A DNA stretch of 64,000 nt from CAWHHZ01 sp963829355 (GTDB lineage: Bacteria > Acidobacteriota > Thermoanaerobaculia > Gp7-AA8 > JAHWKK01): assembly GCA_963829355.1 (NCBI GenBank), contig CAWHHZ010000012.1:62001-126000 (forward strand). Reading direction: 5' to 3'. The translations under genes were made by a program, and so were the position numbers. Shown here one piece after another: positions 26,381 to 36,915 of this stretch (positions within the stretch are counted from its first letter, which is position 1; each line of letters starts with the position of its first letter). The notes beneath the pieces were generated by a model. That model was not told the origin of the DNA. It ran no database searches and worked only from the letters and a program-made list of their open reading frames with translations.

Positions 26381-26628
26381 GGCAGTCTCCTGTGGCTTTC
26401 TGGAGGAAGAGGGGCGGGATCTGAGCAGCGGATCGCCGCTCAATTCTACTCCCGGCACCTCTCCGCAGCCAGCCGGATCGAGTGGCTACGCCATCGACGT
26501 ACCCGCCATGACGAAGCTCCAGGTGACCGTGGCGGAGGAGGTCGTCCCCCGGATTGCTTCATGCGGTGCTCCCAACGAGAGACGGCATGTCCTCCTATGT
26601 CAGTCGCTCAACAATTGATCGGTCGCAT

Positions 26629-27360
26629 TCAAACGCCCGCGCCCTCCGAGCTTCGAGCCTCTTTGGACGCGGGTTTCCGCGCGATCCATCCTCCGAGGAG
26701 TTGCACGTGGAAAAAGCGTGTGATCTCCACGAAGCCGGCTTCTTCCAGCAACTCGAGGATGCGCTCTTCGGGGATCAGTGAGTCCTCGACGGTCGCACGA
26801 TGCCGCACGTTGTCCTGCGCTGGTTTGGGAAGTCCCTGCAGCGCCCCGAACTCCAGCCACGATTCGAGAGCGTCGCGAGCAGTCGATGTCTGCAGGTTGC
26901 CGTGCAGACCGGCCAGAATGAGCCAGCCGCCCGGCGCGATTCTGCGTTGGGTCGCCTCCAGGAGATGGAGTTTCGCCCCATTGTCGGGGAGCAGATGCTC
27001 GACGAGAACTGCGGTCGCCGCATCGAAGTGCGGCTCATCCGGGAGCGAGTCGACTGTTCCGTGAACGAGCTCGACGCTGGCACCATGGCTGTTCCCGTCG
27101 AGTCTGCGACGAGCAAGCTCCAGCATCGGTTCCGCCGGGTCGACACCAACCAGAGACCAGCCTGGCTGATGCGCAGCGAACGCGGCAAGAGTCTTTCCTG
27201 TACCGCATCCAACATCCAGTACCCGCGCGTGATCGCCGAGACGGGTTCGAAGAGAGGCGAGGATGATCAACGGCAGCTGTTCATATCCGGGGAACACCTT
27301 CACCATCATGTCGTCGTATCTGGCGGCTTCCTCGAAACGCTTCTGGATCTCGACGCTCAA
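26629..27360 (-). CDS. Class I SAM-dependent methyltransferase
   Basis: This 243-residue protein has the class I methyltransferase order: motif I VLDVGCGTGKT (about residues 47-57), the acidic end of strand 2 in LVGVDPAEPMLE, motif II with AATAVLVEHLL, and motif III GGWLILAGLH. It resembles the UbiE/methyltransferase-25 type, and the substrate is unknown. The C-terminus (EEAGFVEITRFFHVQLLGGWIARK) matches small-molecule methyltransferases with a closing beta-hairpin. It stands alone. The 26381-26628 gap upstream of the S9 gene holds nothing recognisable. Confidence 0.88.
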   Translation of the reverse strand: MSVEIQKRFEEAARYDDMMVKVFPGYEQLPLIILASLRTRLGDHARVLDVGCGTGKTLAAFAAHQPGWSLVGVDPAEPMLELARRRLDGNSHGASVELVHGTVDSLPDEPHFDAATAVLVEHLLPDNGAKLHLLEATQRRIAPGGWLILAGLHGNLQTSTARDALESWLEFGALQGLPKPAQDNVRHRATVEDSLIPEERILELLEEAGFVEITRFFHVQLLGGWIARKPASKEARSSEGAGV

Positions 27361-27482
27361 CGGGCATCCTCCTGCCGATTCGAATCAGCGAAGCGTAGCA
27401 GAAGGTGAGGAATCTTCGAGCATCGCTTTTGATCGAAGCTGGTCACGAGACTTGCAGCCCCTCCTCGGCGGAGGAACCGTCG

Positions 27483-27902
27483 ATGAATCTTGAAGAAGAA
27501 CTGCTGGCAATCGAGACCGTGCTGTGGACCGGTGGCGCTGAAGAGTACCGGGAGAATCTGGACGACCAGTGCCTCCTCGCGTTCTCGGGGATGGCGGGAG
27601 TCAAAGGGCGGGATGAGGTGGCGGCGACGGTCGAGGGTCCCGACCGGTGGCGTGATGTCGAAATCGAGGTTGCCGGAGTGCTCCGGCCGAGCACCGATGT
27701 CGCGATCCTGACGTATGAGGCGAGTGCGGTACGGGGCGCGGAAGAGCGTTATCGAGCGCTCGTGAGCTCAGGCTACGTGCGTCGCGACCGAGGATGGAAG
27801 CTGATGTTCCATCAACAGACCCCGGTGCTGACGCAGGCGGCTGGAGCTTCGTTGAATTTCAGCCGCCGATCGCTTGCTGGTGCAGGCGACAACTCGATCT
27901 GA
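27483..27902 (+). CDS. DUF4440/SnoaL-like NTF2-fold protein
   Basis: The ATG at 27483 follows CGGCGGAGGAACC, a strong ribosome binding site, and gives 139 residues. The helix-helix-strand order and stretches such as MAGVKGRDEVAATVEG and ILTYEASAVRG fit the DUF4440/NTF2-like group, commonly annotated as nuclear transport factor 2 family. It is cytoplasmic, with no signal peptide. The function is unknown, and close relatives are single-gene units as here. It is divergent from the methyltransferase gene. Confidence 0.75.
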   Translation: MNLEEELLAIETVLWTGGAEEYRENLDDQCLLAFSGMAGVKGRDEVAATVEGPDRWRDVEIEVAGVLRPSTDVAILTYEASAVRGAEERYRALVSSGYVRRDRGWKLMFHQQTPVLTQAAGASLNFSRRSLAGAGDNSI

Positions 27903-27953
27903 GCGTCTGGTTCGGCGACCCGATCGCGGGCCTGTCGACCCCAGTCCGGCGTC

Positions 27954-29069
27954 TCAGTCGCCGAAGCTGATGCCCAGATCCCGCGCCGTCAGCATCGAAT
28001 CATGATCGAGCGGAACACTCTTCATCCGGCGTGTCGCTTCATCGAGGGGAACGTAGTTGACCGCCGGTGGGTCGAGCGCCACCATGATCGCGGTCTCTCC
28101 TGCCGCCAGCGCCCGGATCGCAGCGGCTCCGAACCGCAACGCCAGAAGCCGGTCGAACGTCGTCGGTGAGCCTCCACGAAGGAGGTGTCCCAGGACCACC
28201 GTTCGGGCCTCCCTTCCGGTCAGCTCCTCGAGCGCCGCGGTAACCTGCGCGCCGACCCCCCCGAGCCGCTCAGCGGTTCCCGCCTGTTGAGGCTTCATCA
28301 CTGACACAGATCCACCGACCGGTCTCGCGCCCTCGGCCACCACGACGATCGAGTGCTTTCGCCCCTCCTCGCGCTCGCGCGCGATCTTGCGTGCCACGAT
28401 CGACAGATCGTACGGAATCTCCGGGATCAGAATCGCATCAGCACCGGCGGATATCCCGGCGTTCAGTGCGATCCAGCCCGCGTACCGGCCCATGACCTCG
28501 ACCACCATCACGCGACGATGAGCCTCGGCGGTGGAGTGAAGACGATCGATCGCTTCGGTCGCGAACGACAGTGCGGTGTCGAAGCCGAAGGTGACGACTG
28601 TCCCCTCCAGATCGTTGTCGATCGTCTTCGGTACACCGATTACGCGGAGACCTTTTCGCGCGAGTGCCGCGGCAATGGCGAGTGAGCCATCGCCGCCGAT
28701 CGAGATCAGGGCATCGATCGAGTGACGTCTGAATGCTTCGACGATTTCGTCGGTCCGGTCGGTCTCGGTGAATGTTCCATCGGCGTTCCGCACCGGATAC
28801 CTCAGAGGATTTCCGCGGTTCGTCGTGCCGAGGATGGTGCCACCGAGGGCGGTGATGTCGCGGACCGAGCGGCGGTCGAGCGCGATCAGGCCGGTGCCGT
28901 CGAAATGATCGGGGGTGAGGATTCCGGCAAAGCCCTCGCGGATCCCGAGACACTCCCAGCCGCGGTTGAGCGCGGAGGTCACGGCTGCCCGGATGACGGC
29001 ATTGAGTCCCGGCGCATCTCCTCCTCCGGTCGAGATCGCAATACGCCGAATCGCCGGCACGTCTGTCAT
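27954..29069 (-). CDS. pfkA: 6-phosphofructokinase
   Basis: This 371-residue protein phosphorylates fructose 6-phosphate in glycolysis. Signatures are the N-terminal GGGDAPGLNAVIRA, the phosphoryl-donor loop GGDGS (residues 125-129), the catalytic PKTIDND (147-153) and the substrate loop VEVMGRYAGWIAL. The second glycine of GGDG is associated with ATP as donor, and pyrophosphate enzymes normally have Asp there. The lysine in PKTIDND is instead the residue typical of pyrophosphate-type and long-chain enzymes. The combination occurs in a bacterial ATP-using subgroup, so I favour ATP. It is a single gene, convergent with the DUF4440 gene. Confidence 0.93.
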   Translation of the reverse strand: MTDVPAIRRIAISTGGGDAPGLNAVIRAAVTSALNRGWECLGIREGFAGILTPDHFDGTGLIALDRRSVRDITALGGTILGTTNRGNPLRYPVRNADGTFTETDRTDEIVEAFRRHSIDALISIGGDGSLAIAAALARKGLRVIGVPKTIDNDLEGTVVTFGFDTALSFATEAIDRLHSTAEAHRRVMVVEVMGRYAGWIALNAGISAGADAILIPEIPYDLSIVARKIAREREEGRKHSIVVVAEGARPVGGSVSVMKPQQAGTAERLGGVGAQVTAALEELTGREARTVVLGHLLRGGSPTTFDRLLALRFGAAAIRALAAGETAIMVALDPPAVNYVPLDEATRRMKSVPLDHDSMLTARDLGISFGD

Positions 29070-29187
29070 CTGATGTCTCTCCTCCCGTGAGTCTTGTGCC
29101 TGAACCTCCTTCGATTAAATCACGGTTCGGGTCGTCCGGATGCCGGGGTGACCCGGGAGCGGGCCCCGGGGACGGCGAGAGGGTGGT

Positions 29188-29229
29188 GGGGACAGATCGT
29201 TGGTGGGCGGTCCAGTCGTCGAGCACTGG
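29188..29229. repeat. Degenerate left half of a family A repeat
   Basis: GGGGACAGATCGTTGG followed by GCGGTCCAGTCGTCGAG matches the left end and inner block of the family A units, but no matching right end with the normal spacing is clear. It lies in the divergent gap before the 29361 gene. Confidence 0.4.
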
Positions 29230-29360
29230 AGGCAACCGCAGACCAAAGCCCGGAAGCCTGCGAGACCCTCACGAATCGACAAAGAACTCTCTTGAAACTG
29301 GAGGGGTGGATTTGTTCTGATAAGGAGCCGCACGGCGTTGGAAACCACAGGAGAATCGGA

Positions 29361-29753
29361 ATGGTGAAAATCAAGAGAGAGCCGACCAGACTCGAAAAGA
29401 AGGCGCGTCGCGGTCACCGGGGCTACCCTCTCGCCACCGTCGCGTTTTATGGGCCCGATGCCTCGCGGGCCTCGAAGTGTGCAGTCGGTATCATCCCGGA
29501 CGAGAGCGATGAGGTATCGGAAATGCGCGCATGGCATTCGGAAACCCGCGACCTGCGGCGGGACGAGGCCTCGGGCCGGGAGATTCTGCAGTTTCTGGAC
29601 GAGCACGGAGTGAAATCGGTCGTCATGAGCCCGGGAATCATCGGCTGTCCCCATCAGGAGGGGATCGACTATCCGGAAGGTGAGGTTTGTCCTGAATGTG
29701 AGTACTGGATGGACCGCGATCGCTGGTCCGGCGAGAAGCTGACGGAGCAGTAA
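29361..29753 (+). CDS. Conserved-looking hypothetical protein with Cys/His tail
   Basis: The ATG at 29361 follows CACAGGAGAATCGG. The 130-residue protein opens with a basic stretch (KIKREPTRLEKKARRGHRGYP) and ends with a cluster of one CPH and a CPEC (IIGCPHQEGIDYPEGEVCPE), spaced like a zinc or metal site. The middle reads TVAFYGPDASRASKCAVGI and DEHGVKSVVMSPGIIG. It looks like a real soluble protein with good codon structure, but I cannot assign a family. A metal-binding cytoplasmic protein is the most that can be inferred. Confidence 0.7.
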   Translation: MVKIKREPTRLEKKARRGHRGYPLATVAFYGPDASRASKCAVGIIPDESDEVSEMRAWHSETRDLRRDEASGREILQFLDEHGVKSVVMSPGIIGCPHQEGIDYPEGEVCPECEYWMDRDRWSGEKLTEQ

Positions 29754-29874
29754 GAGAAGCCGGCACGACATAGGCCGGGTCGTTCGTCACCGCCGACCGC
29801 TGCCGCCCTTGGTCCGCAAGCGATCATGCGAAATGTCGTTGCCGCCTCGTCGCTGGTAGAATGGACGTCGAATC

Positions 29875-30942
29875 ATGGCCATTCGAAGTGTCATCGTGGG
29901 CACCGGCTGCTTCATTCCGCCGTTGCGCGTGAGGAATGAAGATTTCCTCGAGCACGACTTCCGCTCCCCGAGCGGCGAGGGGTTCGGCAAGGACAATCGG
30001 GACATCCTCGAGCAGTTCGAGGCGATCACCGGTATCCGGGAGCGCCGCTACATCTCCGATGATCTCGTGAACTCGGACATGGCAACCGGGGCGGCGCGCG
30101 CGGCTTTCGAATCGTCCGGGATCGATGGCGAGACACTCGACGCGATCATCGTCGCGCACAACTTCGGCGATGTCCGTGCCGGCTCGTCCCGCACCGATCA
30201 GGTTCCAGCGCTTGCGGCGCGAGTCAAGCACAAGCTCGGGATTCGCAATCCGTACACGGCCGCGTGGGACATCATTTTTGGTTGCCCGGGCTGGCTGCAG
30301 GGAGTCATCAATGCGGATGCGATGATCCGGGCCGGTGACGCAAAGAGAATTCTCGTCATCGGTGCCGAATCGCTCTCGCGCGTCTCCGATCCTCACGACC
30401 GGGACAGCCTCATTTATTCGGACGGTGCGGGTGCTGTCATCCTTGAACGGAGTGAGGATGGCTCGCGCGGAATCGTGTCGCGGGTGACGCGGTCCGACAC
30501 CGGCGATCAGCTCGAGATGCTTTTCATGGCGCGCTCGAATATGCCCGAGATGCTCGGCGACGAGATCTATCTCAAGATGGAGGGCAGAAAGCTCTATCGC
30601 TACGCCCTCCAGACCGTCGCGGGAGCGATTCGCGACTGTCTCGATCGCGCCGGAATCGGGATCGAGGTTGTCGACAAGATTCTGCTCCACCAGGCGAATG
30701 AAAAGATGGACGAGGCGATCGTCGCCGCGCTGTTCGACCTGTACCATCAGCCGATCCCGGACGGCATTCTGCCGATGACCATCGGTGCGCTCGGAAACAG
30801 TTCCGTCGCAACAATCCCGACGATGCTCGATCTGATCCTCCGAGGAGAGCTCGACGGACACTCGATTGGCGAAGGGGACACGATCGTGTTCGGCTCCGTC
30901 GGAGCTGGCATGCACATCAACGCGGTCGTCTACCGCTGGTAG
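29875..30942 (+). CDS. 3-oxoacyl-ACP synthase III (KAS III) family protein
   Basis: This 355-residue thiolase-fold protein has the KAS III catalytic triad: Cys137 in IFGCPGW, His272 in LLHQANEKM and Asn308 in LGNSSVA. The C-terminal GSVGAGMHINAVVYRW is the expected closing strand. KAS III enzymes condense acyl-CoA with malonyl-ACP to start fatty acid synthesis. Divergent relatives make secondary metabolites or hydrocarbons. No other fatty acid genes flank it, so a specialised role is possible and I withhold the fabH symbol. A broken relative lies at 8341-8530. Confidence 0.9.
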   Translation: MAIRSVIVGTGCFIPPLRVRNEDFLEHDFRSPSGEGFGKDNRDILEQFEAITGIRERRYISDDLVNSDMATGAARAAFESSGIDGETLDAIIVAHNFGDVRAGSSRTDQVPALAARVKHKLGIRNPYTAAWDIIFGCPGWLQGVINADAMIRAGDAKRILVIGAESLSRVSDPHDRDSLIYSDGAGAVILERSEDGSRGIVSRVTRSDTGDQLEMLFMARSNMPEMLGDEIYLKMEGRKLYRYALQTVAGAIRDCLDRAGIGIEVVDKILLHQANEKMDEAIVAALFDLYHQPIPDGILPMTIGALGNSSVATIPTMLDLILRGELDGHSIGEGDTIVFGSVGAGMHINAVVYRW

Positions 30943-31077
30943 AAAGAACGCGTCGCCTCTCACCGAGTGCCGCTTCTGTCGCGTCGTTGATCCCGAACGA
31001 AGTAGATAGGGAGCTTCCCATGGTGGCGCCCTCGGCTGGCAAGGAGTCTGCGAACCGCTTCCTGCAAAGGAGGAAGC

Positions 31078-31593
31078 GTGAAAGAAAGCCTGAAGAAGTT
31101 CTACGAAATGATCGACGAGGTGGATGTTGCGATGCTGACGACCCGTCGAGCCGACGGATATCTCGTGTCCCGGCCAATGGCGATGCAGGATCGCGCAGAG
31201 GGAGCCGATCTCTGGTTCGTCACCTCGGACGAGACCGAGAAGCTGGACGAAGTGCTGCAGGACCCGCACATCAATCTCTCCTGGTACAAAGCGCGGACGA
31301 AGGAGTGGATCTCGGTTTCGGGAACGGCACACCTGACGAAAGACCAGGAAATCATCGGCAAGCTGTACGAGCCGAGCTGGAAGATCTGGTTTCCCGGGGA
31401 AGATGAAGACAGTGGCACGCCGAGAGATCCCAGGATTACTCTGCTGGGCGTGGAGATTCATTCAGCGGTCTACATGGAAATCCACAAGCCGACGCCAGTC
31501 GTACTCTACGAGATGGTGAAGGGCTTCGTGAGCGGTCAGCGTCCGGACGTGGGCGATCTCAAACGCATCCGCCCTCAGGATCTGGAGACGTAG
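31078..31593 (+). CDS. Pyridoxamine 5'-phosphate oxidase-like (general stress protein 26 type)
   Basis: A GTG start follows AAAGGAGGAAGC, a near-perfect ribosome binding site, and gives 171 residues. The split-barrel flavin-binding fold is indicated by VAMLTTRRADGYLVSRPM, DLWFVTSDETEKLDEV and NLSWYKARTKEWISVSGTA, all typical of the general stress FMN-binding group. Such proteins bind FMN or FAD, and their reaction is mostly unknown. The C-terminal 35 residues include PVVLYEMVKGFVSGQRPDVG, usual for this subgroup. It is 68 bp upstream of the Fpg gene on the same strand. Confidence 0.88.
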   Translation: MKESLKKFYEMIDEVDVAMLTTRRADGYLVSRPMAMQDRAEGADLWFVTSDETEKLDEVLQDPHINLSWYKARTKEWISVSGTAHLTKDQEIIGKLYEPSWKIWFPGEDEDSGTPRDPRITLLGVEIHSAVYMEIHKPTPVVLYEMVKGFVSGQRPDVGDLKRIRPQDLET

Positions 31594-31660
31594 GAGCTCT
31601 GAGGTCCCACAGCGGGCACGCCTGGAATGCTGGCCGGGACTCTGCACGGTCGATGCACCT

Positions 31661-32446
31661 ATGCCGGAGCTGCCAGATGTGGAGATCTTTCGTCGCAGAA
31701 TTGCGCGGAAGGGTCTGCACCGTCTCATCGCGGACGTCACCCTCTCGCGGGAGCTGGTGAAGGAGGGTTCTGCCCAGACGATTCGAAGACGACTGAGACG
31801 GCACCAACTCGAGACGACCCGACGCCACGGTAAGAACGTCTTCGTGCGGATCTCGGACGACGGCTGGCTCCATCTTCACTTCGGGATGACCGGGGACGTC
31901 GGGTTCTTCGACGATCGAAAGGAGAAGCCGCGGTTCACGCGAATGCTCGTCGAGTTCGATGATGGAGGATTCATGGCGTTCGAAGACATGAGAAAGCTGG
32001 GGAGGATCGGATTGATCGATGATCCTGAGCGGTGGGTCGAAGAGAGGAACCTCGGACCCGATGCACTGCGCTCATCCTTGGGCATCGAAGAGCTGCTCGC
32101 GGCAATCGAAGGGCGATCCGGCACAGTCAAGGGCACACTGATGAATCAGGAAGTGATCGCGGGGCTCGGCAACCTGTATGTCGACGAGGTGCTGTTTCAC
32201 GCCGGCGTGCAGCCGGATCGAAGCATCGATGATCTGTCGGGGGCGGAACTGGGGCAGGTCAGCCGCAGGATTGCGCAGGTCCTGAAGATGGCGATCGCTC
32301 GCAAGGTTGATGCGGAGCGGTTCCCCTCATCCTACATGCTCCCGCACCGCAGCAAGGACGACCACTGCCCAAAGTGCGGCGGCCCATGGACGATCATCAG
32401 AATCTCCGGGCGCACCACCTACTACTGCGAGCGCGATCAGCATTAG
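31661..32446 (+). CDS. mutM: Formamidopyrimidine-DNA glycosylase (Fpg/MutM) family
   Basis: This 261-residue protein excises oxidised purines (8-oxoguanine) and cuts the backbone. The N-terminus MPELPDVE keeps catalytic Pro2 and Glu3, and the beta-hairpin lysine is in HGKNVF. The helix-two-turn-helix has NQEVIAGLGNLYVDEVLF. The C-terminal zinc finger has CPKC, then 16 residues, then CERD, so the usual fourth cysteine is Asp, with a terminal histidine two residues on. The metal site may be altered or use that histidine. Fpg versus Nei cannot be fully settled, but the asparagine-containing loop favours Fpg. Confidence 0.88.
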   Translation: MPELPDVEIFRRRIARKGLHRLIADVTLSRELVKEGSAQTIRRRLRRHQLETTRRHGKNVFVRISDDGWLHLHFGMTGDVGFFDDRKEKPRFTRMLVEFDDGGFMAFEDMRKLGRIGLIDDPERWVEERNLGPDALRSSLGIEELLAAIEGRSGTVKGTLMNQEVIAGLGNLYVDEVLFHAGVQPDRSIDDLSGAELGQVSRRIAQVLKMAIARKVDAERFPSSYMLPHRSKDDHCPKCGGPWTIIRISGRTTYYCERDQH

Positions 32447-32561
32447 CCGAACCTCGCTCAGCCATCCCGCAGAGCCCGTCCGCATCTTTGCCCGTTGTCG
32501 TTCTGCTGAGGTGGCGGAGTGATGACAGGTGCTCGCGAGCGGACGAGTCGAACGGACTCGT

Positions 32562-33716
32562 TCACTCGAGCATTGCAGTACGCCGCAGGAACCGTCGCCT
32601 GAGAGGCGCGATCTTCATGGCGAGGGACGCGAGTCGCATCGCCGGACGGATCAGACGTCCCTGGCCGAACAGCAGGACCTTTGTCAATCGATCCGTGAAG
32701 CGGTTGACTCCACCTTCGACCGACGCCCGTCTCTGAGAGACATAGCTTTCCAGCGTCTGCGGCTCGTTCGATTCGAGAGCATCCGCGAGGTGTTCGGCGA
32801 GCACCGCCGCATCGCGGATTCCGGCGTTCATTCCTTCGCCTCCGACGGGGCTGTTCAGGTGCGCCGCATCGCCGGCGAGGACGATTCGGCGGTCGAGCCA
32901 TCTCGAACTGACGCGCCGGTGAAGCCGGAACTCGCTCTGCCAGAGCGTCGTGTAGTGTGATGTCCCGAAAATCGATCTCGTGGCGTGGCGGACGCGGGAA
33001 TCGATTCTCGCATCATCATCGGCGGAGTAAGGGAGGATCAGCCTCCAGACCCGGTCGTCGATGGGAATCGCGATCGCGAGCGACGGCTCGGTCGTCAGCC
33101 GGGGCCCTCGAGGATCGGGCGACGGTTGTGGCTCGACGTCTGCCAGTGCGGCGCGTACTTCGTACGTGATCCCTTCGAGCGAGCCACCGATCGCTTCGCG
33201 AACGGTGCTGGAAGCGCCATCGCAGCCCGCGACGAACCGTCCTCTCATCGTTCTGGTGTGACCATTCTTCCGGTAGACGACCTCGACTCCGGTCCGGTCC
33301 TGGTGAAGCTCGACGACCTCTGAATCGAACCCGACGGCTGGGCCGAATTCATCAGAGATTGCCTCATGAAGGAACCGCTCGGTCTTCGATTGCGGAAGGA
33401 TCATGAGTTGCGCAAAGACGGTCTCGTCGCTGAAGGTATCGATTGGAAGAGTCAGGAGAATGTTTTTACGGTCCGCGTCCCACATCTCGATGCGGGGGAG
33501 CAGTATGCTCTCCGCGAGGAAGCGGTCGATCACCCCGAATCGAGCGAGGATTTCCTGCGTTCCGGGCCAGATCGCCGGGGCCCGCGAGTGCTCGGCCGTC
33601 CCCGGTTCCTTCTCGAGAACTCGAACGCTGAATCCGCGGCGGAGCATCGCCAGTGCGAGAGTCAGTCCGACCGGACCAGCTCCGACGACGACCAGGTCAT
33701 GAATCGTCTCACTCAC
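32562..33716 (-). CDS. FAD-dependent monooxygenase (PHBH-type)
   Basis: This 384-residue protein has the flavin hydroxylase motifs in order: dinucleotide-binding VVVGAGPVGLTLALAM (residues 9-24), the DG motif AGCDGASSTVREAIG (about 165-179) and the GD motif VLAGDAAHLNSPVGGEGMN (about 276-294). These enzymes use NAD(P)H and oxygen to hydroxylate aromatic or polyketide-like compounds. The substrate is unknown. There is no partner gene. The C-terminus has a basic, partly hydrophobic tail that could touch the membrane. It converges with the Fpg gene. Confidence 0.9.
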   Translation of the reverse strand: MSETIHDLVVVGAGPVGLTLALAMLRRGFSVRVLEKEPGTAEHSRAPAIWPGTQEILARFGVIDRFLAESILLPRIEMWDADRKNILLTLPIDTFSDETVFAQLMILPQSKTERFLHEAISDEFGPAVGFDSEVVELHQDRTGVEVVYRKNGHTRTMRGRFVAGCDGASSTVREAIGGSLEGITYEVRAALADVEPQPSPDPRGPRLTTEPSLAIAIPIDDRVWRLILPYSADDDARIDSRVRHATRSIFGTSHYTTLWQSEFRLHRRVSSRWLDRRIVLAGDAAHLNSPVGGEGMNAGIRDAAVLAEHLADALESNEPQTLESYVSQRRASVEGGVNRFTDRLTKVLLFGQGRLIRPAMRLASLAMKIAPLRRRFLRRTAMLE

Positions 33717-33783
33717 GAATCAGCGAGGTGCAAGTTCCGTTCTGGAGTCTGAGCGCGACTCGAAGAGCGGCTCTCTGATACGC

Positions 33784-33894
33784 GGGGCCAGGTCTTTGCT
33801 TTGCGGTCAAGTCTACGAGGAGTAGAGTTTTCTGCCGATTCGACGCGATTTTCTACGAGTGGTGGATATCACTGTCAATCAAAGACCTGGCACC
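33784..33894. repeat. Family A palindromic repeat, copy 4 (variant ends)
   Basis: This 111-bp copy opens GGGGCCAGGTCTTTG and closes CAAAGACCTGGCACC. Relative to the other copies the fifth base is C instead of A, and its partner at the far end is G instead of T, so pairing is kept. The inner TCTACGAGGAGTAGA palindrome is intact, while the second has drifted. Confidence 0.85.
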
Positions 33895-33966
33895 GCTTGA
33901 TGGGTAGTAATAAATGGCACCGCTTGAGGGCAAAAGACCTGGCACCTCTTGAGGTACCGCTTGATT
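33888..33966. repeat. Cluster of GGCACCGCTTGA-type repeats
   Basis: Four copies of a 9-12 base unit, (G)GCACC(G/T)CTTGA or GTACCGCTTGA, occur within about 75 bases, the first sharing bases with the right end of the family A repeat. A partly inverted AAAAGACCTGGCACC also recurs at 33932. It looks like several nested repeat insertions or duplications. The rest of the gap up to 34105 is not assigned. Confidence 0.55.
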
Positions 33967-34105
33967 GTGGGGTCTTCTGAGTCGGGTGGTGCCTCGCTTC
34001 GCTCGGAACCAACGGCCACCTTCGGGCACCGCTTCCCGGGTGCGGACGGCGCGCTGTCCTCTCGGCCTCCCGCGGTCGCTCCTCCCTGTATACTTCGGGA
34101 CCTTC

Positions 34106-36875
<2,770 letters not shown>

Positions 36876-36915
36876 CCATGCTGTTGGCAGCGATTCACCA
36901 TAGACCCAGGGCAGG

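Noticed and set aside
29824..31461. A 545-codon minus-strand frame opposite the ketoacyl synthase and flavin-binding genes
   Set aside because: It shows no domain and spans two well-supported plus-strand genes, so it is a shadow.
8582..33894. The spaced family A repeats as a CRISPR array
   Set aside because: Copies are kilobases apart and palindromic, with no regular spacers and no cas genes.
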